A DNA stretch of 64,000 nt from Parahoeflea alexandrii (GTDB lineage Bacteria > Pseudomonadota > Alphaproteobacteria > Rhizobiales > Rhizobiaceae): the NCBI RefSeq assembly GCF_024105735.1, contig NZ_JAAAML010000001.1, positions 860,895 to 924,894 on the forward strand, in the 5' to 3' direction. The position numbers and the translations under genes were made by a program. Below the pieces are notes generated by a model. It had not been told where the DNA came from, did not search any database, and saw only the letters and a list, made by a program, of their open reading frames with translations. Of this stretch, positions 39,507 to 48,561 are shown one piece after another. Each line of letters opens with the position of its first letter. Position 1 is the stretch's first letter.

Positions 39507-40649
39507 ATGGCTATTGTGCCTTATACTCGCGTGGTGAACGTCTCGCTCACGCGCAATGATGCATTTCCGAGCCGCCGTGGTTTCGGGACTCAGCTGATAG
39601 TGACCACGGAAAGCGTGACCGACGTTGTCGACGCCACGGTGCGCACGAAGCTTTACGCCTCGATCGAGGAAGTCGCTACCGATTGGGCAACCACGACCGA
39701 GCCTTACAAGGCCGCCGCGTCTGCCTTCTCGCAGAACCCGCGTCCAACACAGATCAAGATCGGTCATGTGGTTGATGACGACACGATGACCAGCGCCGAA
39801 CTCCAGGCGCAGCTTGATCTGCTCTATGCTTACGACAGCGACTGGTATTTCATCAGCTGCACGTCCGAGCTTCGCGATACCGCGGCCACAGTCGGTTTCC
39901 TGGTGTGGACGGAGAGCAAAAACAAGCTGGCATTGATCGACAGCAACGCGGCCGACACCGAAGACCCGGCAGATGTCGCAGTGCTCGCTGCTGTGAACAA
40001 GGGCACCTATGAGCGCTCCGGCGTGTTCTATCACACCACGGCAGCCGCCTATCCATCGGCCGCTCTTCTGGCCTACATGCAGACCCGCAACTTCGATGAT
40101 GCGGGTTCCGCCTACACCGCCAAGTTCAAGAACCTGAAGGGCATCGCCGCGGTCAACATCGACAGCGCCGCGATCACCGCGGTTACCGGGTTCACGCCGG
40201 GCGTCGGGCAGTCAACCAGCGCTGGTCATTGCGCGAACACCTACATCGACATCGGCTCGCGCAATTTTGTTGTAGAGGGTTCGACTCTCACGCCAAACGT
40301 CTTCCTCGACGAGGTGCACGCGACGGACTGGATCATTGCTCGGACCGAGGAAGAGGTTCTCGGTGTGATGCTGAACAATCCGAAAATCCCGTTCACCGAC
40401 CAGGGCATGCAGATGCTGGCCGGCGCGGTCCGTTCGGTCATGCAGCAGGCCGTCCGAGCCGGGTTGGTCGCTCAGGACATTGATCCGACAACCAGCGAAT
40501 ACGCCCCGGCCGTTGTGATCACGGTTCCGAGCGTGTTCGATGTGCCGGAAAGCCAGCGCAAGGCTCGCATCGCCCCGGCGATCACTGTCCGGTTCCGCTA
40601 TTCCGGCGCTGTGCATTACTCGGTCGTCACCTATCAGATGACATTCTAA
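39507..40649 (+). CDS. Contractile tail sheath protein (DUF3383)
   Basis: The 380-aa protein begins VPYTRVVNVSLTRNDAFPSR and has the DUF3383 pattern (QPRPTQIKIG-like PRPTQIKIGHVVDD, DWYFISCTSEL, YPSAALLAYMQTRN, PKIPFTDQGMQMLAGAVRSV). A sheath defines the virion as contractile-tailed. A GGAT-type ribosome site precedes it. Confidence 0.9.
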   Translation: MAIVPYTRVVNVSLTRNDAFPSRRGFGTQLIVTTESVTDVVDATVRTKLYASIEEVATDWATTTEPYKAAASAFSQNPRPTQIKIGHVVDDDTMTSAELQAQLDLLYAYDSDWYFISCTSELRDTAATVGFLVWTESKNKLALIDSNAADTEDPADVAVLAAVNKGTYERSGVFYHTTAAAYPSAALLAYMQTRNFDDAGSAYTAKFKNLKGIAAVNIDSAAITAVTGFTPGVGQSTSAGHCANTYIDIGSRNFVVEGSTLTPNVFLDEVHATDWIIARTEEEVLGVMLNNPKIPFTDQGMQMLAGAVRSVMQQAVRAGLVAQDIDPTTSEYAPAVVITVPSVFDVPESQRKARIAPAITVRFRYSGAVHYSVVTYQMTF

Positions 40650-40662
40650 GGAGGCCTGACAG

Positions 40663-41097
40663 ATGGCTATTTCTTCCGCATACAGCATGGTCAACGTCTC
40701 CGCGACAGTCGATGGTCAGCAGGTGCAAGGCGCATGGGATGGCGATGACGCGCTCATTGTCACCCCTGGCGCCGACAAAGGCACCGGTCTGATCGGCGCA
40801 GATGGATCGGGCATCTTCTCGATTTCGGCTGACAAGTCGGCATCGATCAGCATCAAGCTGATGCACACGAGCCCGACCCACCGGCTTCTGTCGCAGAAAA
40901 TGAAGCGCCAGCAGGCCTTGGGTGGCGCCGCTGCATCGTTTCCGTTCAATTTCATTGACACGGTATCCGGCGAGGGCGGTACGGCGGACAAGTGCTACAT
41001 CATGACCGCTCCTGCCGACAGCAAGGGCAAGAACGCCACCGTTCGCGAGTGGGTTCTCTGGGCCGTCGAGTGGAACCCGGAGATCCCGAATGGCTGA
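40663..41097 (+). CDS. Tail tube protein (DUF3277-like)
   Basis: The 144-aa beta-rich protein SAYSMVNVSATVDGQQVQGA with a ~GADGSGIFSISADKSASISI core matches DUF3277 tube proteins, always next to DUF3383 sheath. AAGGAGG lies before the start. Confidence 0.88.
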   Translation: MAISSAYSMVNVSATVDGQQVQGAWDGDDALIVTPGADKGTGLIGADGSGIFSISADKSASISIKLMHTSPTHRLLSQKMKRQQALGGAAASFPFNFIDTVSGEGGTADKCYIMTAPADSKGKNATVREWVLWAVEWNPEIPNG

Positions 41098-41527
41098 GAA
41101 GAAAATCGCAGGGTTCGAGATCAAGGTTGATCGCCCGCTCGCAACCGAAGCGCTCAAGATGCAGGCCCGGCTCATGTCGGCCGCCGGCGGATTGGCCGAG
41201 AAGCTGCCAGGCATCCTTGCGAGCCGGGCGGAAGGCGCGACCGATGAGCAGCGGGCCAAGGCGGATGCCGATGCGCTCACTGCGCTGGCCGGGATCTTTG
41301 AACGGCTCTCGCCAGAAGCCTACGCATCACTGGTCGGCGACATCATCGGCATGGCCAAGATCAAGCGGCCATCGGGGCACTATGATCAGGCGGATATCGA
41401 CGGGGACTTCTCCGACAACCTCGGAGCCATCATTCCGGTTGCCGTCTTTGTACTGAAAACGGTGTTCGGCGATTTTTTTACCGGCGCGCTGGCGAGTGGA
41501 GCCCGCGCAATGAAGGTGCAGGGTTAA
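41090..41527 (+). CDS. Tail assembly chaperone (G-like)
   Basis: The 145-aa protein encoded between tube and tape measure, with RPLATEALKMQARLMSAAGG and LSPEAYASLVGDIIGMAKIK, fits the tail chaperone family. Near its end lies a T7 run in register for -1 slippage, giving a longer G-T product (see next feature). Overlaps the tube gene by 8 bp. Confidence 0.82.
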   Translation: MAEKKIAGFEIKVDRPLATEALKMQARLMSAAGGLAEKLPGILASRAEGATDEQRAKADADALTALAGIFERLSPEAYASLVGDIIGMAKIKRPSGHYDQADIDGDFSDNLGAIIPVAVFVLKTVFGDFFTGALASGARAMKVQG

Positions 41528-41712
41528 ACCCTGCCCAGGTCGAGAAGATCGCGCCAAACCTCAATCTTTGGCTTTGGCGTCCGATCATCGCGGATCCACC
41601 GATCTATACGCAATCAGACCTTCGCGAGTGGGTGACCCTCGCGGATGTCATGGACGCTCATGAAGCGCTCGATCTCCGGTCGGCGATGAACGAAAAGGCG
41701 CAGCAGGCCTAA
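41473..41712 (+). CDS. Minus-1 frameshift extension of the tail chaperone (GT-like)
   Basis: T-TTT-TTT at 41473-41479 is a perfect X-XXX-XXX slippery heptamer in the chaperone frame. After a -1 slip the frame stays open to TAA at 41710-41712, encoding NPAQVEKIAPNLNLWLWRP and ADVMDAHEALDLRSAMNEK. This frame has no start codon of its own near the front, so frameshifting from 41090 is the likely route. The fusion would be about 207 residues, as for lambda G/GT. Confidence 0.72.
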   Translation, partial: FFYRRAGEWSPRNEGAGLNPAQVEKIAPNLNLWLWRPIIADPPIYTQSDLREWVTLADVMDAHEALDLRSAMNEKAQQA

Positions 41713-42188
41713 TCGCACTTTGCTCCGCGAACCACGCATGGCCATTCGAACTTGCCGGCCCATATTCCGCGCTTCTGTGCCTTCGCTTCGCGTTGCACGG
41801 ATGCGTATCGGCCACGGCTGTATTTTGGCCAGTCTATGGCGTGGCCGTTGGCAACCATCCACCGGTTCACGTCGGCACCATCGGCGCGACGGCATGCCGC
41901 AACAAACCGATCCCAACTCTTTCCGGTCACGGTGCACGCCGTAGGTCTGGATTTTGCAAGGAAAGCGTCGAGGGCTTCGGCGGAAACTCGGCCGCACCGG
42001 TAGCTCTTCCCTGTGGCATCTTGGCATGATTGCCGTGCTTCTGGTGCGTCTATGCCGTCGAAGCGTATGCGCTTGCCTTGGATCTCTATCGTATCGCCGT
42101 CAACGACCGACGCACGACCTGCAATGTCGGAAGCAGCCGCTGGAGAAGTGGCGACAAGGACGCAGATGGTCAGCAACGTGTTCCGCAT
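41709..42188 (-). CDS. Secreted SNase-like (thermonuclease family) nuclease
   Basis: The 159-aa protein has a signal peptide (LLTICVLVATSPAAASD), then VVDGDTIEIQGKRIRFDGID and APEARQSC, the SNase start with catalytic Arg and Asp-Ala-Pro-Glu, and a downstream SWDRFVAACRRADG. It is predicted to be exported to the periplasm. Encoded against the tail operon, it looks like host-benefit cargo (a moron). Its 3' end overlaps the chaperone extension by 4 bp. Confidence 0.85.
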   Translation of the reverse strand: MRNTLLTICVLVATSPAAASDIAGRASVVDGDTIEIQGKRIRFDGIDAPEARQSCQDATGKSYRCGRVSAEALDAFLAKSRPTACTVTGKSWDRFVAACRRADGADVNRWMVANGHAIDWPKYSRGRYASVQREAKAQKRGIWAGKFEWPCVVRGAKCD

Positions 42189-42364
42189 TTCTGGCACCTC
42201 CATGATCTAAATGAGGTCTGAAGAGCTACCAGGGCATAGATGATCAGCCAGAAGCCCGCTGTCACGATCGACAGGATGATGTGCAGGATGTGGTTCGGGC
42301 TGCTTTTGGTGCATGGCATCGTTGCATCGCACGAGGGGCAGTAGCGCATTTCAGTTTTCTTCAT
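42170..42364 (-). CDS. Small membrane protein with split zinc ribbon
   Basis: The 64-aa protein has YCPSCDATMPC at the N-terminus, a membrane hairpin (about residues 25-50, ILHIILSIVTAGFWLIIYAL) and SWRCQKCGTRC at the end, so the two Cys knuckles would meet on one face of the membrane, as in LITAF-like proteins. GGAAGG lies 7 nt upstream. It is the first gene of the opposite-strand unit with the nuclease (19-bp overlap). Confidence 0.7.
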   Translation of the reverse strand: MKKTEMRYCPSCDATMPCTKSSPNHILHIILSIVTAGFWLIIYALVALQTSFRSWRCQKCGTRC

Positions 42365-42416
42365 TTGGCTTCCTTCCGGGCCTCAATATGCCGTTGGGCA
42401 GATCGAGATTCAATAA

Positions 42417-44030
42417 ATGGTTGTTGACGAACTGATTGCTATTCTCGGTTACGAGGTCAAGGGCGAGGAAAAGCTGCGCCGGTTCTCACAGTCGATCGAC
42501 CGGGCGGCTGCAAACCTTGTCCGCTTCGCCGCGGTCGCCGGCACCGCTGCCGCCACGGCCATGGGTGTCCTCGGGCGTTCGGTCATCAACACCTCGGCCG
42601 AGTTCGAGGGCTATGCGGCCACGCTGGAAACCATCGAAGGCTCGAGCGAGAAGGCTCAGGCCTCACTCGACTGGATCAGCGAGTTCGCCAAGAAGACGCC
42701 ATTCGAAGTTTCGGAACTGACCGAGGCTTTCGTGCGGCTTCGTGCCTATGGCATGGACCCGACGCAAGGGCTGATGGAAAGCCTTGGCGATGCGTCCTCG
42801 GGCATGGGCAAGAGCCTGATGCAGGCCGTCGAGATGATCGCCGATGCATCGACAGGCGAGTTCGAGCGCATCAAGGAATTCGGCATCAAGGCCAGACAGG
42901 AAGGCGACAATGTCACTTTCTCATGGAGTCAGAACGGCGAGGAACTGAGCAAGACGGTCAAGAAGACCGGAACAGAGATCACGAAGTTCATCCAGGATCA
43001 GTTCGGCGCCAGGTTTGGTGGCGCTATGATGCGCCAGTCGAAGACATGGAACGGCATGATGTCGAACCTGTCGGATGGCTGGGTAGATTTTCAGCGTCGA
43101 ATCGGCGAAGCCGGGTTCTTTGATGCTGTCAAAAACCAGCTTGCCGGGCTGATGGACGCCGTTGCCCGCCTTGATGCAGACGACACGCTCGACCGGTGGG
43201 CGAAGAGCCTGTCAGACGTCCTCACATCGTCCGTTGAGGTGATTTCGAATTTCGCAACACGGATGGCGCGTCATTTCGACACGATCTCGGGACTAATCAA
43301 CACCAATTCCGAAGCGTGGAACGTTCTCAAGGCCGTTCTTCTCGGCGTTGCCATCTGGTTGTTCCCGATCTCGGCTCTGTTCGTCGCGCTTGGGTTGGCA
43401 ATTGACGATTTTCTGACTTATCTGCGCGGCGGTGAAAGCGTCATCGGTGATGCGATCGCCTGGCTGGGCGAGCTTAAAAACGCAATTCTTGCGTGGCTGG
43501 AAGCACTTCCCGGCAATATCGGGGATGCTTTCGCTGATGCGTGGCGAGTGGCGTTTGATCGTGCCAAGGGCGTCTTTGACGAGTTCGTCGCATGGGCCAA
43601 TGCCAAGCTGTCCGCGATCAATCCGCTCAACTGGCTTCCAGACATCGGCGGAGATACGTCTGGGGCAGATGCCGAAGGGAATATCCCTCTCAGGCCCGGG
43701 CAGTCTTCGACATCTTCGCGCGCAGCAGGCCCGAACGCCGATGGCAATATCAGCCTCCGACCTGGGCAAAGTTCTGCGGATATCAATCAGATGCTTTCCA
43801 ACGCTCAAGCCAACATCGCCAAGACCGGCAATGATAACGCAGCCACGGCAGTCACCAACACGGTGAACGACAGTAGCGACAAGTCCGTCACGGTCAATGT
43901 CGGTGGCGTGAACGTCCAGCAGGCAACGCAGGCCCCGGCAGCTGTCGGGCAAGCGGTCGGAAACGCCGCTGCAGGCGCTGCCAGGGCCGGCCTGCCGCCG
44001 GCGCGCATTTCCGGTGGAGGCGGTTTCTGA
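42417..44030 (+). CDS. Tail tape measure protein
   Basis: The 537-aa protein starts with the conserved tape-measure region (SAEFEGYAATLETIEGSSEK, FAKKTPFEVSELTEAFVRL, GSLGDASSGMGKSL-like), has hydrophobic segments around 300-330 (LLGVAIWLFPISALFVALGL) and a disordered tail with a repeated NIxLRPGQSS motif (about 423 and 445). Its length suggests a tail of roughly 80 nm, by the usual scaling. Confidence 0.9.
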   Translation: MVVDELIAILGYEVKGEEKLRRFSQSIDRAAANLVRFAAVAGTAAATAMGVLGRSVINTSAEFEGYAATLETIEGSSEKAQASLDWISEFAKKTPFEVSELTEAFVRLRAYGMDPTQGLMESLGDASSGMGKSLMQAVEMIADASTGEFERIKEFGIKARQEGDNVTFSWSQNGEELSKTVKKTGTEITKFIQDQFGARFGGAMMRQSKTWNGMMSNLSDGWVDFQRRIGEAGFFDAVKNQLAGLMDAVARLDADDTLDRWAKSLSDVLTSSVEVISNFATRMARHFDTISGLINTNSEAWNVLKAVLLGVAIWLFPISALFVALGLAIDDFLTYLRGGESVIGDAIAWLGELKNAILAWLEALPGNIGDAFADAWRVAFDRAKGVFDEFVAWANAKLSAINPLNWLPDIGGDTSGADAEGNIPLRPGQSSTSSRAAGPNADGNISLRPGQSSADINQMLSNAQANIAKTGNDNAATAVTNTVNDSSDKSVTVNVGGVNVQQATQAPAAVGQAVGNAAAGAARAGLPPARISGGGGF

Positions 44031-44611
44031 TGACGGCAATCGCCTTTTCAAGCGCTATCGGCCCGATCGCGATCAACTGCGTGATTTCCGAAAAGCACAC
44101 CGCCGAACTGGACATCACCGAGATCCCGATCGAGACCGGCGCGAAGGTGACGGACCATGCCGTGGTCATGCCAAAGAAAGTCACTCTCGACATCGCCAAC
44201 GACGCAGCCGCAGCAACGTTCAACGCGCTGGTCAGGTTTCAGGAAAGCCGGGTTCCGTTCTCCATCGTGAGTGGCCTCAAGGTCTACTCAAACATGCTGG
44301 TCAAGCGGATCGATGCCGAGCGGGACGCAACATTCTCGCGAGTGCTGCGCGCCAAGGTCGATTTGCAGGAGGTCATCATCGTCAGCACGGCCTATGCCGC
44401 GGATCCCGGCGGCGAGACAGGTGCAGGCGCTTCGAACCGTGGGCAGGCGGGTGGCCGTAAAAGCGCCAGGGCTGCCCCTCCAAGCGCGGAGCGGTCCAAG
44501 GATGCTGCCACGGCCAACCGGGCGTCTGGAACCGTTCAGCGGGGCGATGCGGGCGTTTCCAGCGCCCCGGCAGCTGACCAGTCATATCTCTCAAGCTTCT
44601 TCGGGGGCTGA
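44030..44611 (+). CDS. Baseplate Dit-like/hub-adaptor protein
   Basis: The 193-aa protein follows the tape measure and has a compact N-terminal domain (ITEIPIETGAKVTDHAVVMP then KKVTLDIAND) like phage baseplate Dit/gp-Dit-like proteins of DUF3383-sheath phages, then a disordered Ala/Gly/Arg tail ending SYLSSFFGG. Overlaps the tape measure stop by one base. Confidence 0.7.
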   Translation: MTAIAFSSAIGPIAINCVISEKHTAELDITEIPIETGAKVTDHAVVMPKKVTLDIANDAAAATFNALVRFQESRVPFSIVSGLKVYSNMLVKRIDAERDATFSRVLRAKVDLQEVIIVSTAYAADPGGETGAGASNRGQAGGRKSARAAPPSAERSKDAATANRASGTVQRGDAGVSSAPAADQSYLSSFFGG

Positions 44612-44613
44612 CC

Positions 44614-44934
44614 ATGAATGTCTTTTCAGTCCTCGACCATCCTGATCAGCAATTCGGCACAGTCATTGATGGTCGGCGAGTGACCGTTCGGCTACGCTAT
44701 AATCCGGCGAAGGATCGATGGGCATTTGATCTTTCGATCGATGATGTGCCGGTGCTGCATGGCCGCAAGATCGTGACAGGCGTTGATCTGCTCGCGCCGT
44801 TCCGGTTTGGCCTTGGCGTGATCTTCGCCGCTGCAGTGACGCCAGGTGCTGTTCCGGATCGCAATGCACTGCCAGACGGCACGGTGAAGCTGTTCCATGC
44901 GACGGATGCGGAAGTCGCCGCGGCGGTGGCCTGA
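44614..44934 (+). CDS. Baseplate plug-like protein (DUF6983-like)
   Basis: The 106-aa protein (VTVRLRYNPAKDRWAFDLSI and GRKIVTGVDLLAPFRFG) matches the small baseplate plug proteins found between Dit-like and hub genes. One-base overlap with the hub gene. Confidence 0.75.
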   Translation: MNVFSVLDHPDQQFGTVIDGRRVTVRLRYNPAKDRWAFDLSIDDVPVLHGRKIVTGVDLLAPFRFGLGVIFAAAVTPGAVPDRNALPDGTVKLFHATDAEVAAAVA

Positions 44935-45821
44935 TGGCAACTCAGTATCTGCGCAAGGTCCGGGCCACGTTCAGCGGCGGCCTGACGATCAACCCCGGCG
45001 CCGTGCAACCGCATGAGATCAAGATCGAGTTCTCGATAAGCAAGAGCGTGTCGAGTTCGGCGAACACCGCCGAAATCAAGCTCTACAATCTGGCCGAAGG
45101 CACGCGCAACGGCATGGGCAAGGAGTTCGACGCGGTCACGCTGGAGGCCGGCTACATGCCGCCGGGCGAGGGCGGGAATGTCGGGATCATCTTCAAGGGT
45201 GCTGTGCGGGACGTTGAACACAAGCGTGACGGGCCGAACATCATCACTACGATCACATGCGGCGATGGCGACAAGGCCTTGCGCCGGGCAACGATCAGCA
45301 AGTCCTACCCGGCCGGGACCAAAGTGACCGATGTGATCGAGGACATATCCGCCGAGCTCGAGGGCAAAGGGATCACCCGGGGCGAGTTCAAATATCCGGA
45401 TGAACTGAAATCCAAGACCTTCAAGCGGCCATATGTCGTCTGCGGGTCATGCGCCAGGGAAATGGACACGATCGGCCGGGGGAACAACTTCTATTGGTCG
45501 AGCCAGAACGAAACGATCGAGATCATTCCGGGCGACGGCTTTGTCGGCAGCGTGACGCTGATCACGCCGGAAACCGGAATGATCGGAACGCCGGCCATCA
45601 CTGACAATGGCGTCAAGGTCGCGGCGATGCTCAATCCAGAGATCAGGCCGAACCGGCGCGTGCAGGTGAAAAGCCAGACGCTCGAAATGAACGCTGCCGA
45701 TGGGATGTATCGGGTGTCTGACGTGACCTATTCCGGCGACAACATGACCGGCGAGTTCAAGGTCGACATCACCGGGGAAGCGGTCAAGGGCGGCAAGGTC
45801 GATGAGGGCGTGAAACCATGA
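44934..45821 (+). CDS. Baseplate hub protein
   Basis: The 295-aa protein has KIEFSISKSVSSSANTAEIK and LYNL at the N-terminus, the pattern of phage protein D/gp27-like hubs, followed by YPAGTKVTDVIEDIS and a beta-rich C-terminus. It should form the central ring carrying the spike. Overlaps its neighbours. Confidence 0.82.
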   Translation: MATQYLRKVRATFSGGLTINPGAVQPHEIKIEFSISKSVSSSANTAEIKLYNLAEGTRNGMGKEFDAVTLEAGYMPPGEGGNVGIIFKGAVRDVEHKRDGPNIITTITCGDGDKALRRATISKSYPAGTKVTDVIEDISAELEGKGITRGEFKYPDELKSKTFKRPYVVCGSCAREMDTIGRGNNFYWSSQNETIEIIPGDGFVGSVTLITPETGMIGTPAITDNGVKVAAMLNPEIRPNRRVQVKSQTLEMNAADGMYRVSDVTYSGDNMTGEFKVDITGEAVKGGKVDEGVKP

Positions 45822-46483
45822 CCGGATATCTCGGCAAACAGACCAATCTGCCCGAGGACACAGTCGGGTCCATGGCGCAAGCTGAGCGTGACACCATCTG
45901 GGGTCCGATCCCCGGCGAGATCGTCAGCTATGACGCCGCCAAGGGCACGGCGACTGTGCGGCCACTCTACAAGCCGAAGGTCGTCGGCCAGACGCTGACC
46001 ATGCCGGATCTATTCGAAGTTCCTGTTGATCAGCCCAGGACCGGCAATGCTGGCCTGACAATGCCGATCCCAGCCGGGACGAAAGTGATGCTCACGCCAC
46101 AGATGCGGGCGCTCGACGAATACGAGGAAGGCAACGAGGGCACGCCCTACGACGCCCGCTCCTTTCACGTCTCGAACATGCGGGCTTCGCTTTCGGGTGG
46201 AGATAGTCTCTCCGATCCGCTGCCGAACGCGGACGCTGACAACACACATCTGCGGTTCTCGCCAGATGGTGAATTCGGGATCAAGGGAAGTCCGGACGGC
46301 AAGATCAAGATCGATGGTGCCGAGGGCAACATCTACGACCTCTTAGCCACGGCCATTGAATTGATTGCTTCGGATGGGCTCAACATTCTCTCCGGCTCGT
46401 CGGCTGGAAACGGCATCCATGAGCTCGAAAACAAGGCCGCGTTGACAGAGATCGCCGGCAAACTGAGGGCGATGGCGCTATGA
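45818..46483 (+). CDS. Baseplate spike protein (Gp138 N-terminal OB domain)
   Basis: The 221-aa protein has the Gp138_N pattern GPIPGEIVSYDAAKGTATVR then PLYKPK, PMPIPAGTKV-like TMPIPAGTKVMLTPQMRALD, and a repeat-rich beta-helix C-terminus (DGEFGIKGSPDGKIKIDGAE). It should pierce the outer membrane during infection. Confidence 0.82.
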   Translation: MTGYLGKQTNLPEDTVGSMAQAERDTIWGPIPGEIVSYDAAKGTATVRPLYKPKVVGQTLTMPDLFEVPVDQPRTGNAGLTMPIPAGTKVMLTPQMRALDEYEEGNEGTPYDARSFHVSNMRASLSGGDSLSDPLPNADADNTHLRFSPDGEFGIKGSPDGKIKIDGAEGNIYDLLATAIELIASDGLNILSGSSAGNGIHELENKAALTEIAGKLRAMAL

Positions 46484-46848
46484 CCGTTTACACCCGCGTT
46501 GGCCTCGATATCGACCAGACGACGAATGATCTGCAGTTGGCCGCTGATGGCAATCTGTCACTGGCGACAGAAGCCAAGGCAGTCGGCCAGCATGGGCGCC
46601 AGCGCCTGCAGACCTATTCCGGGGAATGGTTTCTCGACAATACCGCCGGCGTGCCGTGGCTCGATCAGATCCTCGGGCGCGCCTATGACCCCGCATTGGC
46701 CGAAAGCGTGGTCAAGTCAGAACTGCTCGACACCGATGGCGTGACCGAGATCACAAGCTTCTCGGTGTCATTCGACAAGGCTACACGCGGGCTTCTGATC
46801 CGCGATGTGGAAGTGCTGACCATGTTCGATGAGGTTGCAAACGTATGA
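46480..46848 (+). CDS. Baseplate wedge protein (gp25/gpW-like, DUF2634-type)
   Basis: The 122-aa protein (TKAVGQHGRQRLQTYSGEW-like QHGRQRLQTYSGEWFLDN and GVPWLDQILGR) is a short wedge protein that joins sheath to baseplate. Overlaps the J-like gene by 4 bp. Confidence 0.85.
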   Translation: MTVYTRVGLDIDQTTNDLQLAADGNLSLATEAKAVGQHGRQRLQTYSGEWFLDNTAGVPWLDQILGRAYDPALAESVVKSELLDTDGVTEITSFSVSFDKATRGLLIRDVEVLTMFDEVANV

Positions 46849-47741
46849 CCGACTATGGACCAATCAGCACGGGCTTTTCGCGCAAGCCACTAAACACGAT
46901 CCTTGCCGAGATCGAGGCTTCGCTGATCACTGAATTTGGTCCTGGCATCATCCAGACCAGCCAAAGTCCGATGGGCCAGATCAACGGCATCTTTGCCGAG
47001 GGGGCATCTAAGGCGTGGGAATTGTCCGAGAACATCTATCAGTCTCTCGATCCAGATCAGGCCGAAGGCATCCGGCTCGATATACTTGGCCGGATCCGTC
47101 GCATTGTGCGCGCGGCCGGGGAGACGGATGAAAGCTTCCGCCGCGCCATCACCAATGCCGGTCAGTCCCGGATCGATATCCAGGACGTGAGCCGGGCAAT
47201 CGCAGCGCTGGACGGCGTGACCTATTCCTATGTATGGGTCCGCGACAATGCCGAAGATCTGGCGGACAGCGGCATGGCTGTCGGATCTGTCTGTATCGCG
47301 GTCACGGGCGGTGATGATGACGAGATAGCGACTTCCATCCGGCAATATATCGCGCCGGGCGTGTCTCAATTCGGATCCACTGCCATTGAAAGCGTGGTGG
47401 ACGGCTATTGCCGGACGTTCCGCGTTCTCCGACCGATCGATGTGCCTGTGGAACTCACCGTGATCGTGCGGACATTCAAGGATGGGCTCGGCTGCCCGCC
47501 ACCGTCCGCAAGCGCGATCAAGACATCGCTGCTTGAAGGGCTGTATCTGCTCAATGGTGAGGACATCAGCTTTTACCGGGTCCGATCGGTCATCGAAACG
47601 GCATTCTCGAATGTCGAAGTGCTGACTATCAACGGCGAACGTGACGAAATTGCACAAGGCGACAATCAGCCGGTCATCATCGGCTTTATCGAGCGGGCGT
47701 CTCTGGCGTCTGCCGATGTGACGATCACGGTGAACGCATGA
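46845..47741 (+). CDS. Baseplate J-like protein
   Basis: The 298-aa protein contains SQSPMGQINGIFAEGASKAW and GIRLDILGRIRRIVRAAGET, the Baseplate_J core, and a C-terminal assembly domain (FYRVRSVIETAFSNVEVLTI). It forms the wedge ring. Confidence 0.88.
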   Translation: MTDYGPISTGFSRKPLNTILAEIEASLITEFGPGIIQTSQSPMGQINGIFAEGASKAWELSENIYQSLDPDQAEGIRLDILGRIRRIVRAAGETDESFRRAITNAGQSRIDIQDVSRAIAALDGVTYSYVWVRDNAEDLADSGMAVGSVCIAVTGGDDDEIATSIRQYIAPGVSQFGSTAIESVVDGYCRTFRVLRPIDVPVELTVIVRTFKDGLGCPPPSASAIKTSLLEGLYLLNGEDISFYRVRSVIETAFSNVEVLTINGERDEIAQGDNQPVIIGFIERASLASADVTITVNA

Positions 47742-48541
47742 CATGCGTCACCCAAGATGAGTTCGTCGAGGCAGGGATCAACCGCGTCCTGACCCAGTAT
47801 CGCGAGAGCCCGAAGCTCTTGCACACGATCCGGACATACCTGATCCAGTTGTGGCAGGCTCAGAACTCGATATGCGATCTGCCCCAGTTCTTCAATCTCG
47901 ACACCGCGACCGGCGATCAGCTGACCATCATCGGCAAGTGGATGGGCTTTCCGCGCTGTCACTGTGTCTGCGACGTGCAGCCAGTGTTCGGTTTCGAATG
48001 CGCGGTGGACGTTCCCGGCTCGCGTCCGATTGTCGGCTTCTGCGAGGGCGGCACATGGCTGGCATGCGGCGAGGATGGCGTCTCCGAGATCTGCATCACC
48101 GATGATGAGGTCTATCGCAGCCTGCTGATCGCTCGATCCTACCAGATGCAATCGCGGTACGGATGGGATGATCTGACCACGGCTATTCAGGCCATATTCG
48201 GCGCACAGGCGCGGATCATGTCCTCCGCGCACAATCAGGTGGTCATCGCCCCTTTTCGTGCACTGACGGATCTGGAGACGGCCATTCTGCAGGTCATCCC
48301 GCGTGCACTTCCTCTGGCACCGGGCGTCTCATCCCGTTGGCATTTCGGCACGTTCGCTGTGTTCGGCTTTGGCGAAGGATGGGGCGGCTTCTGTGAGGAA
48401 TGGGAGCCGGACGGGCTGGCGCTGGTAACCGAAGACGGAACGCCGATCGTGACCGAAGATGACGTTGAGATCTTTACCGGTCCACTGACCAAAGACGCCG
48501 ACTGGCTTTGCCGGGCGGACGTGAAACCTTATTCCTGCTGA
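47738..48541 (+). CDS. Tail protein (DUF2612-like)
   Basis: The 267-aa protein has AQNSICDLPQFFNLDTATGD and QLTIIGKWMGFPR, then DEVYRSLLIARSYQMQSRYG, as in DUF2612 proteins that link baseplate to fibres. An unusually Cys-rich insert (CHCVCDVQPVFGFEC) is notable for a virion protein made in the cytoplasm. Confidence 0.8.
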   Translation: MTCVTQDEFVEAGINRVLTQYRESPKLLHTIRTYLIQLWQAQNSICDLPQFFNLDTATGDQLTIIGKWMGFPRCHCVCDVQPVFGFECAVDVPGSRPIVGFCEGGTWLACGEDGVSEICITDDEVYRSLLIARSYQMQSRYGWDDLTTAIQAIFGAQARIMSSAHNQVVIAPFRALTDLETAILQVIPRALPLAPGVSSRWHFGTFAVFGFGEGWGGFCEEWEPDGLALVTEDGTPIVTEDDVEIFTGPLTKDADWLCRADVKPYSC

Positions 48542-48561
48542 CCCCCTGAAAAGGCAATCCA

